64,000 bases of DNA from Lachnospiraceae bacterium UBA4364 (GTDB lineage Bacteria > Bacillota > Clostridia > Lachnospirales > Lachnospiraceae): the NCBI GenBank assembly GCA_002393955.1, contig DGSK01000057.1, positions 15,398 to 79,397 of the forward strand, given 5' to 3'. Under the pieces are notes generated by a model that was not told the DNA's origin, did no database searches, and worked only from the letters and a program-made list of their open reading frames with translations. Shown piece by piece: positions 8,074-16,421 of this stretch. Both the position numbers and the translations under genes were made by a program. The number at the start of each line of letters is the position of its first letter. Positions within the stretch are counted from its first letter, which is position 1.

Positions 8074-9431
8074 ATCTCATATACCTCGCCCGCATTCTTT
8101 TTTTCTATCCTGCTGATATACTTTCCAAATGCATCCACCTTTATAAAATCCTCAACATTTTCCGTATGCATCGGAATGATCGTATCCGGATCAGTCATAT
8201 CCATAAGCCTTGCAAGATCTTCCACATATGCATGACCACTTGTATGCACTAATTCCATATGTCCGGCACCCATGTGCCCATCCATAAAACTCACCACAGC
8301 AGGATCTTCAGCCTTTCCGCCTTTCAGATATCCACCCCACATGGAATATACTATAAACGGATCATTCATCTCATTTAACAAAGATTTAAATTTCCCGGGC
8401 CTGACAGCCGGATTACGATCAGGCCTTGCCAGCATCGCAAATCCTTTTTTATTTATAAGTTCCCACCTTGCCATCACAAAAGGATGCCTGTCTGTCCCCG
8501 GAACTTTAAATGCTTTCAGATCTCTCATACAGTACTCGTTATCATCCGGACAGATAACATTTATGTTTTCACGGTATCTGTAATCTTTTGGGAAATGTTT
8601 ATGCCTTGCTTCAATAGCGATCTTCATGATCCTTGCCTGATAAGGATCGCAGACAAATGCCATTCCCTCCGGAACCGCATTATAAAAACTCATAACACTG
8701 TCAAGGTTGGTTGAAGAAACCAGCACCACATTTTCACTGTGCGACGAAAATATCTCCATAGCTTTCTGCCTGAGCTGTGACTCAGTCCTTATGGAATTAT
8801 GTGCACTTTCCGCTATCCTTGATACCATCGTTCCCTCTGTTACCAGAATATCTGTCTTTCCAACACTCTGTGTTATCATTTTTTCGAAAGTACTATGTCC
8901 CGGTATACCATGAGCTCTGAAATCCCCGGTATAAAGTATCCGTTTGCCATTCAGTTCTATCACAAACATATATGCATCTAACGCAGAATGGTCACAAACC
9001 AGCGGCATGACCTTTATACCGCTGAAATCCTTATATGTTCCGGGACGCCAATATGGCTTTATCCTGTTTATCACAGGCAACTCTGTTTCATTTTCTTTTC
9101 CATTCTTTATTTTTACAAAATCCACGCCGGTCGCGATTAATTTCATAATCTCTATTGCGGTTCTTCCGGCGAATAGCGGAATATCATCAGGTATCCTGTT
9201 TTTCAGTCCCACATGGTCGCCATGATAATGAGTAAAAAACACTGCATCCGTCTTTACATCTCTGTCAGAAAAAACTTGTTTTACCAATTCATCATCAGCT
9301 GCTTCTGCATTATCAGCTCCCGGAAGAACAGCACCAAAATCAATGAGAATACGATGATTTCCTTTTCGTATCTCAGTAACTACTCCGCCAATCTGATTTA
9401 CACCTCTGTATATTTTTATCCAGTCCATCAA
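8070..9431 (-). CDS. MBL-fold beta-CASP nuclease (RNase J-like), second gene of the operon
   Basis: A 453-residue metallo-beta-lactamase protein. The zinc motif HYHGDH lies at residues 68-73, further MBL motifs follow (CDHSALDAYMFVIE, LYTGDFRAHG), and near the C-terminus HTSGHAYVEDLARLM with IIPMHTE reproduces the beta-CASP/RNase J pattern. Such enzymes are metal-dependent RNA or DNA nucleases. It differs from housekeeping RNase J in being shorter (about 555 residues expected) and in lying between an AAA ATPase and a second nuclease. ATG at 9431 follows GGAGGTCTTG; the gap to the AAA stop is 12 bp. Confidence 0.85.
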   Translation of the reverse strand: MMDWIKIYRGVNQIGGVVTEIRKGNHRILIDFGAVLPGADNAEAADDELVKQVFSDRDVKTDAVFFTHYHGDHVGLKNRIPDDIPLFAGRTAIEIMKLIATGVDFVKIKNGKENETELPVINRIKPYWRPGTYKDFSGIKVMPLVCDHSALDAYMFVIELNGKRILYTGDFRAHGIPGHSTFEKMITQSVGKTDILVTEGTMVSRIAESAHNSIRTESQLRQKAMEIFSSHSENVVLVSSTNLDSVMSFYNAVPEGMAFVCDPYQARIMKIAIEARHKHFPKDYRYRENINVICPDDNEYCMRDLKAFKVPGTDRHPFVMARWELINKKGFAMLARPDRNPAVRPGKFKSLLNEMNDPFIVYSMWGGYLKGGKAEDPAVVSFMDGHMGAGHMELVHTSGHAYVEDLARLMDMTDPDTIIPMHTENVEDFIKVDAFGKYISRIEKKNAGEVYEI

Positions 9432-9443
9432 GACCTCCGCTTT

Positions 9444-11447
9444 TTAAAAACCTATCCTTCGCTTTTTTTCTTCCGTGTATGTAATCTTCAGCTCTTCAAA
9501 ATCTTCCGGGAGAAGAGTCTGTAATTGAGATTTGTTTATGCTTCTGCTGCACTGTCCGTATAGTCTTTCCGATTGGTTTAGCATTGCTTTTTCAAGCACG
9601 TTCCTGACATAACGACCGTTACCGAAATTTGTCACTTTTGATGCATTATAGAATATTCTGCTACACTTTTCCAAGGCATCACCGCTTACTCTGTATCCCC
9701 TTTCTTTTGACATCAGTTCAAGAATATTTAACAACTCATCCACGCTATAGTCTTCAAATGATACATGAAATGCTATCCTGCTGCTCAATCCATCATTTCT
9801 TTCAAGAAAATCATTCATAGGTGCAGGGTATCCCGCAAATATTACTATCACTTCTTTTCGCATATTTTCCATTTCCTGCACTATAGTATTTATTGCCTCA
9901 TCGCCAAAGCTATGGCTGTCATCTAAAAGTGCGTAAGCTTCATCAATAAATAACACCCCGCCTTTGGCTTCTCTGAACTTTCTTTTTACATTTTTTGCAG
10001 TCCATCCCACATACTTCCCAACCAGATCACTTCTTCCACACTCCACAAAAACTCCCGTTTCCAGGATCTGTTCTTCTGAAAGTATCTCCGCAATAAGCCT
10101 TGCCACCGTGGTCTTGGCGCATCCGGGATTCCCGGTAAATATCATATGACGTGAAATATCGCAGCTTTCAACGCCAAATTTCTCCCGCTTTTTTTCCAGC
10201 CTGTAAAAGGCAAGAATTCTGTCTGCCAGGGATTTCACATTATTTAATCCTGTCATTCCCATAAGTTTTTCATAAGCTTTCTGTTTTTTATACACCTTTT
10301 TAGTTTTATATCTTCTGTAAGAGCTGTACGAAATATACGCTTTTTCCTTGAGACATCTTCTCTTCCATGATTCAAATGTTTTATGAACATCTGCTGCCAG
10401 ATAAGAATTCCGGTCATCAAGTTCCTTAAAAACTCTGTCATCTGCTAATTCCGCATAGCGTGATGACAGTATCAAACCTTTCAGATACTCTCTGGCTTCA
10501 TCTCTGTCGCCTCTGCCTTCTTTTATCAAAACGATATCGATTTTCTCAGACAACGCGTCTATCATGTGGCGGCCAAAACCCGGTTCCGATGTGTTTTCAA
10601 TAAAGAAAAACTGTGTATCCTCTTTATTCTTTAATATATGATCAGAAAGATACTTCTCAACTCTCCCGAACTCCGTAGCATATTCCTGTTCATCAGACAC
10701 GCCTTTAAGCTCCATTACTACCGCAGAAAGTCCTGATTTTTCAATAAGATTATCCATACCGCTCTCATTAAAACATCCGGCTGTGATCGAAGTAATTGTG
10801 CTGATACGTGCGGAGGGAAGACGCCCCCGGGAATGAAGCGCTTTCGCCAGAAGGTACACTATTTCCATAGCCGCCTCCATATTTCCTGCCTTTATGTGAT
10901 AATGCACCGGAACACCGTAGAAGCTGCTGCTATTGCCTTCAAAATAGATCCTATCCAATTCTTCCTTCAGGCTGCTGTCTGCCATTATAACATTCGCTTT
11001 TTTTTCCGCCTCATCCCTGGTCTTTAACATCTCATCCAAAACTTCCTCTTTGACATTAAAACAGCCACTTTCAAAATCAAGCTTCATTTCTGCATTTTTC
11101 GAAAAGCGCCTGCGTCCTAATTCGAAAAACCCGTTATCCCATCCCATATTTACATATACGCTGAGTTCCTTAACAGTTATCTCCCTGATCCTGCAGCAGT
11201 CCACCATTTTAGCATTCATCATCTGCACTGTAAGTTCTTCAATCTTCCGGCTAAGCTGATCCAGGATAGCAGGCTCAACTGTCATGGCTACAGCATTAAA
11301 GCCATCTTCACTGGCCCGAAAAATACATGAATAATTTTCATAGAAGTCAATATTCAGGAGCTTATTAACAGCCTGTATCTTTTTTTCATGATTGTCTTCT
11401 TCGGTACAATTCAAAGCACATTTATAGACCAGTTCATAACACAGCAT
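9444..11447 (-). CDS. CbbX/SpoVK-like AAA ATPase, first gene of the operon
   Basis: A 667-residue protein with an unassigned N-terminal region of about 400 residues and a C-terminal AAA module of the CbbX/SpoVK group: Walker A GNPGCAKTT at 439-447 (the usual GTGKT is changed to GCAKT), the substrate-loop region DLVGKYVGWTAKNVK, Walker B GVLFIDEAY near 498-506, sensor IVIFAGYPAPMNDFL and the arginine region GLSSRI. CbbX/SpoVK ATPases are hexameric remodelling machines. AAGGAGG lies 8 nt before the ATG. A possible -10 (TATACT) lies at 11472-11477. In this context the ATPase may sense or remodel a target and control the two nucleases encoded downstream. Confidence 0.85.
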   Translation of the reverse strand: MLCYELVYKCALNCTEEDNHEKKIQAVNKLLNIDFYENYSCIFRASEDGFNAVAMTVEPAILDQLSRKIEELTVQMMNAKMVDCCRIREITVKELSVYVNMGWDNGFFELGRRRFSKNAEMKLDFESGCFNVKEEVLDEMLKTRDEAEKKANVIMADSSLKEELDRIYFEGNSSSFYGVPVHYHIKAGNMEAAMEIVYLLAKALHSRGRLPSARISTITSITAGCFNESGMDNLIEKSGLSAVVMELKGVSDEQEYATEFGRVEKYLSDHILKNKEDTQFFFIENTSEPGFGRHMIDALSEKIDIVLIKEGRGDRDEAREYLKGLILSSRYAELADDRVFKELDDRNSYLAADVHKTFESWKRRCLKEKAYISYSSYRRYKTKKVYKKQKAYEKLMGMTGLNNVKSLADRILAFYRLEKKREKFGVESCDISRHMIFTGNPGCAKTTVARLIAEILSEEQILETGVFVECGRSDLVGKYVGWTAKNVKRKFREAKGGVLFIDEAYALLDDSHSFGDEAINTIVQEMENMRKEVIVIFAGYPAPMNDFLERNDGLSSRIAFHVSFEDYSVDELLNILELMSKERGYRVSGDALEKCSRIFYNASKVTNFGNGRYVRNVLEKAMLNQSERLYGQCSRSINKSQLQTLLPEDFEELKITYTEEKKRRIGF

Positions 11448-11606
11448 AGACCTTACCTCCTTGTTTCAGCTAGTATAACGATCCCTTAAATACCCGGACC
11501 AAATACCTCACACCGGATACTTACCTGAAAGTGTTGGAAACAAAACGACAAACCGTTCATATTCAGGATCGATTACGATACTCTGAAAACAGTCTATCAG
11601 CTGTTA

Positions 11607-11634
11607 AAAATCTATGCGACGCTATAGCGTCAGG
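11607..11634. repeat. palindromic repeat R2 between the AAA operon and the HTH regulator
   Basis: AAAATCTATGCGAC followed by the perfect 14-bp palindrome GACGCTATAGCGTC (11618-11631) and AGG. It matches R1 at 7197-7226 in 25 or more of 28 aligned positions. It lies in the 311-bp divergent region, about 160 bp before the AAA start and 125 bp before the regulator start. It is a good candidate operator for the adjacent wHTH protein. Confidence 0.6.
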
Positions 11635-11758
11635 TTGGCGCGGTATGATAAAATAAATAACAAAGATTTCCCACTTGTTATATATCGCTCACTTTCTCAC
11701 ACCGGCAGCTTGTCCGCCGATGTAAAGAAGTATGATAAAAAATGACTTGTGAATTAAT

Positions 11759-12373
11759 ATGAAAACAATCAGACGACAGATTTATATATACCAGTACATT
11801 AGAGACTCGTACTATCATGGTCCTACGGAGCTTCGAAATAAGTTCGGTATCGGGACACGCATGCTTCAGCGAGACCTCAAGGATCTCAGAGACTGTGGAC
11901 TGTTATATTTAAAATATAACAAAAAAAATGACAATTACGAGCCTGTCGATCCACCGACACATAAACCGGTCATAAAAATGACTGAACGCAGAAAAAAACA
12001 CCTTGCAAGGCTGTACCGTCTTGGGACACTTATATATGGTTTGACTAAAACCGGGCTATACGAGCTTGAATGTTATGAATCAGAATATGATGAATATTTT
12101 GAATATAAGGAGCTGATAAAAGAAGATCCTGTACAATTCCCTCCCGAATATCTTGGGGAACTGCCTGACATGCCCCGATTTGCAGACACAAAAGCAGAAT
12201 ACTACAGACTTTTTCCTGACAGTAACGAACGCACACGGGCAAGAGATTTTGAAGAACTCACAGAAATCGGTTTTACAGTCAAATACAGTCGGCGTTACCG
12301 CGCCTTTCTTGTCGGTCCCGAAATGGATCTTGACGAAGAAAGACACTGGAAAAACACCCGTAAGAAATCATAA
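11759..12373 (+). CDS. winged-helix transcriptional regulator divergent from the AAA/MBL/nuclease operon
   Basis: A 204-residue protein. Residues about 8-62 form an HTH of the type seen at the N-terminus of DeoR/WYL-class regulators (YHGPTELRNKFGIGTRMLQRD then LKDLRDCGLLY). A WYL sensor domain is not evident; the rest is acidic, Tyr-rich and of unknown fold. It is transcribed away from the AAA operon across a region that holds palindrome R2, so autoregulation and control of the operon are likely. No clear Shine-Dalgarno precedes ATG 11759; TATGAT at about 11730 may be its -10 box. Confidence 0.7.
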   Translation: MKTIRRQIYIYQYIRDSYYHGPTELRNKFGIGTRMLQRDLKDLRDCGLLYLKYNKKNDNYEPVDPPTHKPVIKMTERRKKHLARLYRLGTLIYGLTKTGLYELECYESEYDEYFEYKELIKEDPVQFPPEYLGELPDMPRFADTKAEYYRLFPDSNERTRARDFEELTEIGFTVKYSRRYRAFLVGPEMDLDEERHWKNTRKKS

Positions 12374-12396
12374 GATATCATCACCTGTTTTGTTAA

Positions 12397-13869
12397 TTAA
12401 TTAAACACCACTACACCAAATATCGATTTTCCATACAGTTTCAGTGTCTGCATGAACTTTCTCAGTGTCAATTGGCTGCTTTTGCCGATTTTGATGCATA
12501 ATATCACATAGTCCGCATCGTGAATCTTATCAATGGTCTCATATCCCTCACGGAACTGTTCCATAAAGTCAAACTCCATACCCGGAAGGTCATCCTTATT
12601 CAGATACCTTGCCAGGCGTTTTACCTCCCCCTCCGGAAGACTGTCAGCCATTATCAGGAAGCGTCTTTTTTTCAGTTTCATTCCCTTGACAGCATCACGA
12701 ACATCACTCATACTTCCGGTTTCAGAGTAAATTTCTCTCATCTTCTTTTCACCGATGCTCTCTCCGGGACGGGCATGATCAAGCTTCATAAAGTGTGTAT
12801 ACAGGATTTCTGCCAGGGCCTGATATATCTGATTATCGGACACACCATATGATACCCCAAGAAGATTGTCTGCAATATGGTCATACCATCTGCGCTTCTT
12901 CATATTTCTGCTATGGGGAAAGGCAATCATTGTCATAGTCCCAAGAAACGACTCGGCACCCTTTTCAGAAAGCAGCACCCCGGAAAGAATTGCTTTAAGA
13001 GACAGGATCATCAGCACCGAAAACAGTCCAACACCACCTCCCATAAGAACCATCTTCTTATTTATTATCCTCTGCCTGTCTGCAATATAGGTCTTGAGTT
13101 TTTCAATTCTTTCTTCCGATGCCAATGTGTATGAGTTCTTAAAGCTGGCATCCGTAATCTCTTTCTTAGAAGAATCATCATCAGGAAAAAGTGAAGAGTC
13201 TACCCTTGTAACCACAACCTTGTCCGAAATACTTAGGGAATGCGGGGGGAGATTTCCCCTTAATACCTGGTGCTGATTTTGCAGCTGCGCCAGGACATAA
13301 TCCAATACCCTTTCCGCCGACTCCTCATCAATGTGTCGCACACTGACCGTAAAGTAGCCATTCGTTTCATTAGATGAAAAACTTACAGTCTGTGCAAGAT
13401 AAGAAGTCTTGGTTCCCATCTCTTCTGCCAGGCTGTCAAAAGCAATAGAACCATTTACAAACCGGCCGTATTCCTGCATGATCTGAGTATCTATAGTATT
13501 GGTATAAGATACAGCATTATCTGCTCCAATAGAAAGAGAGAAACTTGTATCCTCCACCTCCACGAAAACATTTGCAGACGCATATCCCTCTGCGTATGGA
13601 TCTATATTGGGCAGGATTCCGTTTTGAAGGTACTCCTGCTCGCTTGCCAGGCTGTTCTTCGCCCTGTCAACCATATCATTCTCGGAATCCCCCGCAAATA
13701 ACTGGCGATAGAAATAACTTCCCGCTGAAATTCCTGCTCCTATTACCAAACCCGCAACCAGTGCAAAAATAAGAATCCGACTGTATCTGACAAGGTAGGC
13801 AAGGAGCTCTATCAGATCGATCTCCCTTTCCCCATCGTTTAAATCTCTGTTCCTTTCATCCTGTGGCAT
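12397..13869 (-). CDS. Wzz-like chain-length/polysaccharide co-polymerase with degenerate kinase-like tail
   Basis: A 490-residue membrane protein. The N-terminus (REIDLIELLAYLVRYSRI) and the first membrane segment at about residues 33-52 match the Wzz/CapA adaptor domain, followed by a long extracytoplasmic part and a second membrane segment near 275-295. The cytoplasmic tail ends in ADYVILCIKIGKSSQLTLRK and GKSIFGVVVFN, which resembles the end of bacterial tyrosine kinases (CpsD/YwqD), but there is no Walker A motif and no Tyr cluster. It is convergent with the regulator at 11759 and divergent from the Xre gene at 14060. Confidence 0.75.
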   Translation of the reverse strand: MPQDERNRDLNDGEREIDLIELLAYLVRYSRILIFALVAGLVIGAGISAGSYFYRQLFAGDSENDMVDRAKNSLASEQEYLQNGILPNIDPYAEGYASANVFVEVEDTSFSLSIGADNAVSYTNTIDTQIMQEYGRFVNGSIAFDSLAEEMGTKTSYLAQTVSFSSNETNGYFTVSVRHIDEESAERVLDYVLAQLQNQHQVLRGNLPPHSLSISDKVVVTRVDSSLFPDDDSSKKEITDASFKNSYTLASEERIEKLKTYIADRQRIINKKMVLMGGGVGLFSVLMILSLKAILSGVLLSEKGAESFLGTMTMIAFPHSRNMKKRRWYDHIADNLLGVSYGVSDNQIYQALAEILYTHFMKLDHARPGESIGEKKMREIYSETGSMSDVRDAVKGMKLKKRRFLIMADSLPEGEVKRLARYLNKDDLPGMEFDFMEQFREGYETIDKIHDADYVILCIKIGKSSQLTLRKFMQTLKLYGKSIFGVVVFN

Positions 13870-13996
13870 AGCCGCGTCCCCTGTTCCCCCTATAACTATC
13901 CGAAGTTTTTATCCCGGGTATCTCCACATCAAGCAACATTATTATCCATTCAGTATCTGCTAATCATATGCGCTTCTGCAGATAATTTTAGTACAC

Positions 13997-14023
13997 ATAT
14001 TTACTATATTCAATAGTAAATAT
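13997..14023. promoter_or_regulatory. palindromic operator upstream of the Xre regulator
   Basis: Perfect 11-bp inverted repeat ATATTTACTAT / ATAGTAAATAT with a 5-bp spacer, 36 bp before the Xre start and about 130 bp from the Wzz-like start. Dyad length and position suit an Xre dimer that represses its own promoter and perhaps the divergent gene. Confidence 0.55.
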
Positions 14024-14059
14024 TTTTTACTTGTTACAATAAAATCAGAGGACATGTGA

Positions 14060-14290
14060 ATGGATCATAAACCGGCATACATCCAAATAATGAGAGACCT
14101 GAGGGAAGATATGGGGTACAAACAGGAATATGTTGCACAGTATCTCGGAACATCCCAGACTATGTATGCACGTTATGAACGCGGAGCAAATGAAATGCCT
14201 ATAAGGCACCTTATAAGGCTATGCGAATTATATAATGTTTCTGCAGACTACTTACTTGGACTCTCACGAAAGAGAATAAGAAATATTTAA
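14060..14290 (+). CDS. Xre/Cro-C1 family transcriptional regulator
   Basis: A 76-residue protein that is almost only a helix-turn-helix: residues 8-66 hold the typical five-helix set with YKQEYVAQYLGTSQTMYARYE as helices 2-3 and YNVSADYLLGLS at the end. AGAGGA precedes the ATG by 7 nt. It is a stand-alone DNA-binding protein with no sensor domain. The palindrome at 13997-14023 lies just upstream and is its most likely site; the divergent polysaccharide gene may be its target. Confidence 0.88.
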   Translation: MDHKPAYIQIMRDLREDMGYKQEYVAQYLGTSQTMYARYERGANEMPIRHLIRLCELYNVSADYLLGLSRKRIRNI

Positions 14291-14464
14291 CTGCAGTAGT
14301 TTTTCTTTATAGCATTCCGGATATTCAGAAAAATAAAACCACCGAATCAACGCAAAGCATTATGCTTCTTGTCTTATCCAATGGTCGATACTGCTTATTC
14401 TTTTTATCATGATCAGGAATATAGCCTATCCTAACCCTCCCCCCGAATTTCCATTAATATAAGG

Positions 14465-15211
14465 TTAATCTCGAAAACAACGTCTCTGGATACAGTACAT
14501 CTCCACTGCCACAAATATAACCAGTGCTATAGAGATATGCTGGGATGATGACAGACCGTCAGGCCAGATGCCGCGCCCGGTATCCCCCCGGAAGAATTCA
14601 AGTATGAACCTGCATATCCCATAGGTAAAGAGATATGCTTCAAGAGTATATTTATCTGATTTCCTTACTTTCTGCATTATTAGAAGACCTGCAAATATCA
14701 GCAGATTACACAAGCTCTCTATCGCCTGCACCGGAAAGAAAAGTTCCCCCGGAAAATCCTCATTTGGAACTCCCCACGAACATTCGAAGCCATAGCAGCA
14801 CCCTGCAAAAAGACAGCCGATGCGCCCGAATATATGAAACAATGGTATTGAAGGTGCAGCATAGTCCAGCATCAAACGCACGCTCCGGTGTGTAAGCTTT
14901 GCAAAAATCGCGGCACCAGCAAGGACTCCAAGCATACCGCCGTAGAAAACTATCCCGCCATAGATCAGATCCTGAAAAAAGCCTTTAAACGAAAATCCAA
15001 TCACGGCAATGTCTGATATAGCATAAGCAATCCTGCTGCATACGAACATCATAGCGATACAGCTTGCTGCGCAGAAAAAAAATTCCTTATAGGAAAGCTT
15101 TGCCCGCTCCATCCTGAAGGAATTGAAAATGCAGACAAAAAACATCCCTATGGTTCCGAATAAAACATAGGCTGATATGTCAAATCCTAAGATCGTGAAT
15201 TCCGGATGAAT
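14465..15211 (-). CDS. lgt: prolipoprotein diacylglyceryl transferase Lgt (apparent ATT start)
   Basis: Lgt attaches diacylglycerol to the Cys of prolipoproteins. The translation has about seven membrane segments and the core motif HIFGRIGCLFAGCCYG with the invariant Arg, plus YGGIVFYGG and a C-terminal RFILEFFRGD. The first in-frame ATG (15145) would drop the conserved start of the family. Reading upstream, the frame gives (I/M)HPEFTILGFDISAYVLFG from an ATT codon at 15211, which has AGGAGG 8 nt before it, and a stop only four codons further up. There is no ATG, GTG or TTG between. I therefore place the start at ATT (248 residues), as known for infC in other bacteria. Confidence 0.85.
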   Translation of the reverse strand: MHPEFTILGFDISAYVLFGTIGMFFVCIFNSFRMERAKLSYKEFFFCAASCIAMMFVCSRIAYAISDIAVIGFSFKGFFQDLIYGGIVFYGGMLGVLAGAAIFAKLTHRSVRLMLDYAAPSIPLFHIFGRIGCLFAGCCYGFECSWGVPNEDFPGELFFPVQAIESLCNLLIFAGLLIMQKVRKSDKYTLEAYLFTYGICRFILEFFRGDTGRGIWPDGLSSSQHISIALVIFVAVEMYCIQRRCFRD

Positions 15212-15242
15212 TGCTCCGCCCTCCTAATATTATCAAAATACA

Positions 15243-15280
15243 TAAAAGCAGATGAAACAGCCACACGCTATCTCATCTGC
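15243..15280 (-). terminator. terminator after the secreted protein gene
   Basis: On the minus strand an 8-bp stem GCAGATGA / TCATCTGC with a loop of 17 nt is followed by TTTTATG. It lies between the stop at 15347 and the lgt ribosome binding site. Confidence 0.5.
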
Positions 15281-15346
15281 TTCAAAAATAATTCATAGTA
15301 ATTCGCTGTTTTTTTTAACTGCATTAGTCACTAATGTACATTACAT

Positions 15347-16129
15347 TTATTTCTCATACATCTCGCCCTGCTTCAGACAAACCGTTGCACTGGGCATTTC
15401 CTGAGAATAATCAGCGTCATGAACCGAGAAACATACATGTGCCTCAGCATCATCAGCAAGTGTTGCTTCCGGCATATAGAAAGATCCTGACCACTTAAAT
15501 GATATACTGCCATCCTCGTTATCCCAGATATCAAGATCAACCCCTTCCTGAGCTGTCGCTATACCTATCCAGTCGTCAAGGGATGCGTTTTCTCCGGGAA
15601 GCAGATAGAATTCCTCCGGCTTCCAGCCCTGATCCAACAGTTCCTTGCTTACACGTCCGGAAACATGGAATACATTCTCGCCGTCAACCTTTTCCCATAA
15701 AGCACTTTCGATCTGAATGGGTTCTGCAGTCTCTTCTACGGTCTCCTCTGTGGCTTCTGGAGTTGCTTCAGCTTCTGAAGCTTCAGTAGCTACCTCTGCA
15801 GCGATTTCCTCAGTAGCAGCCTCTGTCTCACTGCTTTCATTTGCAGGTCTTACGGATATAATTACAGTTCTTTTTTTACCCTTCAGCGTATTATACTCGG
15901 CCTTTGTCATACTTATATCATTATATGTCTTATCGAAGCAGGAGCAGTCTCTATCTTCTACTTTATAGCTGACTACCACTTCATCATCATCGCTAAGGCC
16001 TTCTATTGACTCTTCAGATACATCGGCAAAAGCTATTGTGCTGCTCAGTGCACCTACCGTCAGAAATACTGCTGCCAATGCACCAAAAACTGCCACGCCT
16101 CCAAATACTTTCTTCATTACATTTTTCAT
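15347..16129 (-). CDS. secreted hypothetical protein with Glu/Ala/Thr-rich linker
   Basis: A 260-residue protein with a signal peptide (MKNVMKKVFGGVAVFGALAA then a hydrophobic core ending near AFADVS). A short N-terminal domain contains a Cys pair (DRDCSCFDK). A low-complexity E-A-T linker follows at about residues 104-140, then a C-terminal beta-rich domain with conserved aromatic residues (WEKVDGENVFHVSG, ISFKWSGSFYMPE). No anchor motif or lipobox is seen. The ATG at 16129 has AGGAGGAAAAAGT in front. The function is unknown; the linker suggests a surface or extracellular modular protein. Confidence 0.72.
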   Translation of the reverse strand: MKNVMKKVFGGVAVFGALAAVFLTVGALSSTIAFADVSEESIEGLSDDDEVVVSYKVEDRDCSCFDKTYNDISMTKAEYNTLKGKKRTVIISVRPANESSETEAATEEIAAEVATEASEAEATPEATEETVEETAEPIQIESALWEKVDGENVFHVSGRVSKELLDQGWKPEEFYLLPGENASLDDWIGIATAQEGVDLDIWDNEDGSISFKWSGSFYMPEATLADDAEAHVCFSVHDADYSQEMPSATVCLKQGEMYEK

Positions 16130-16204
16130 ACTTTTTCCTCCTACCAATAAATCTGATTGGTGTATTTTACTAGAAAAGGAACTGAAATTCTATATAATTG
16201 CGAC

Positions 16205-16233
16205 AAACGGTCGGATTTGGTGACTAAACGGTC
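16205..16233. promoter_or_regulatory. direct repeats spaced two helical turns, upstream of the secreted protein gene
   Basis: AAACGGTC occurs at 16205-16212 and again at 16226-16233, 21 bp start to start, 76-104 bp before the start codon at 16129. This spacing is usual for response-regulator sites such as LytTR. No such regulator is encoded in the window. Confidence 0.35.
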
Positions 16234-16421
16234 AAAAATCATTTATTTTTCATTAACAACACCCTCCTTTGATGAAAATAAAAAGCGCATACTATTTGCC
16301 GGAACACTCCCGCAGATAATATGCGCATCCAAATCGTGTATTAAATTGTACTGGGCGCAAACTTACCCTGTCTGTCTGGTACGGTACGGGCGATTATCAT
16401 CTGCGACAGCATATATACGGC

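Noticed and set aside
7222..11447. The three-gene operon as a known CBASS, BREX, DISARM or Septu system.
   Set aside because: No nucleotidyltransferase, methylase, PglZ, or ATPase-HNH pair is present; the trio does not match these by composition.
15717..15968. Ser/Ala/Val-rich open frame on the plus strand.
   Set aside because: It is the reverse complement of the E-A-T linker of the secreted protein at 15347-16129.
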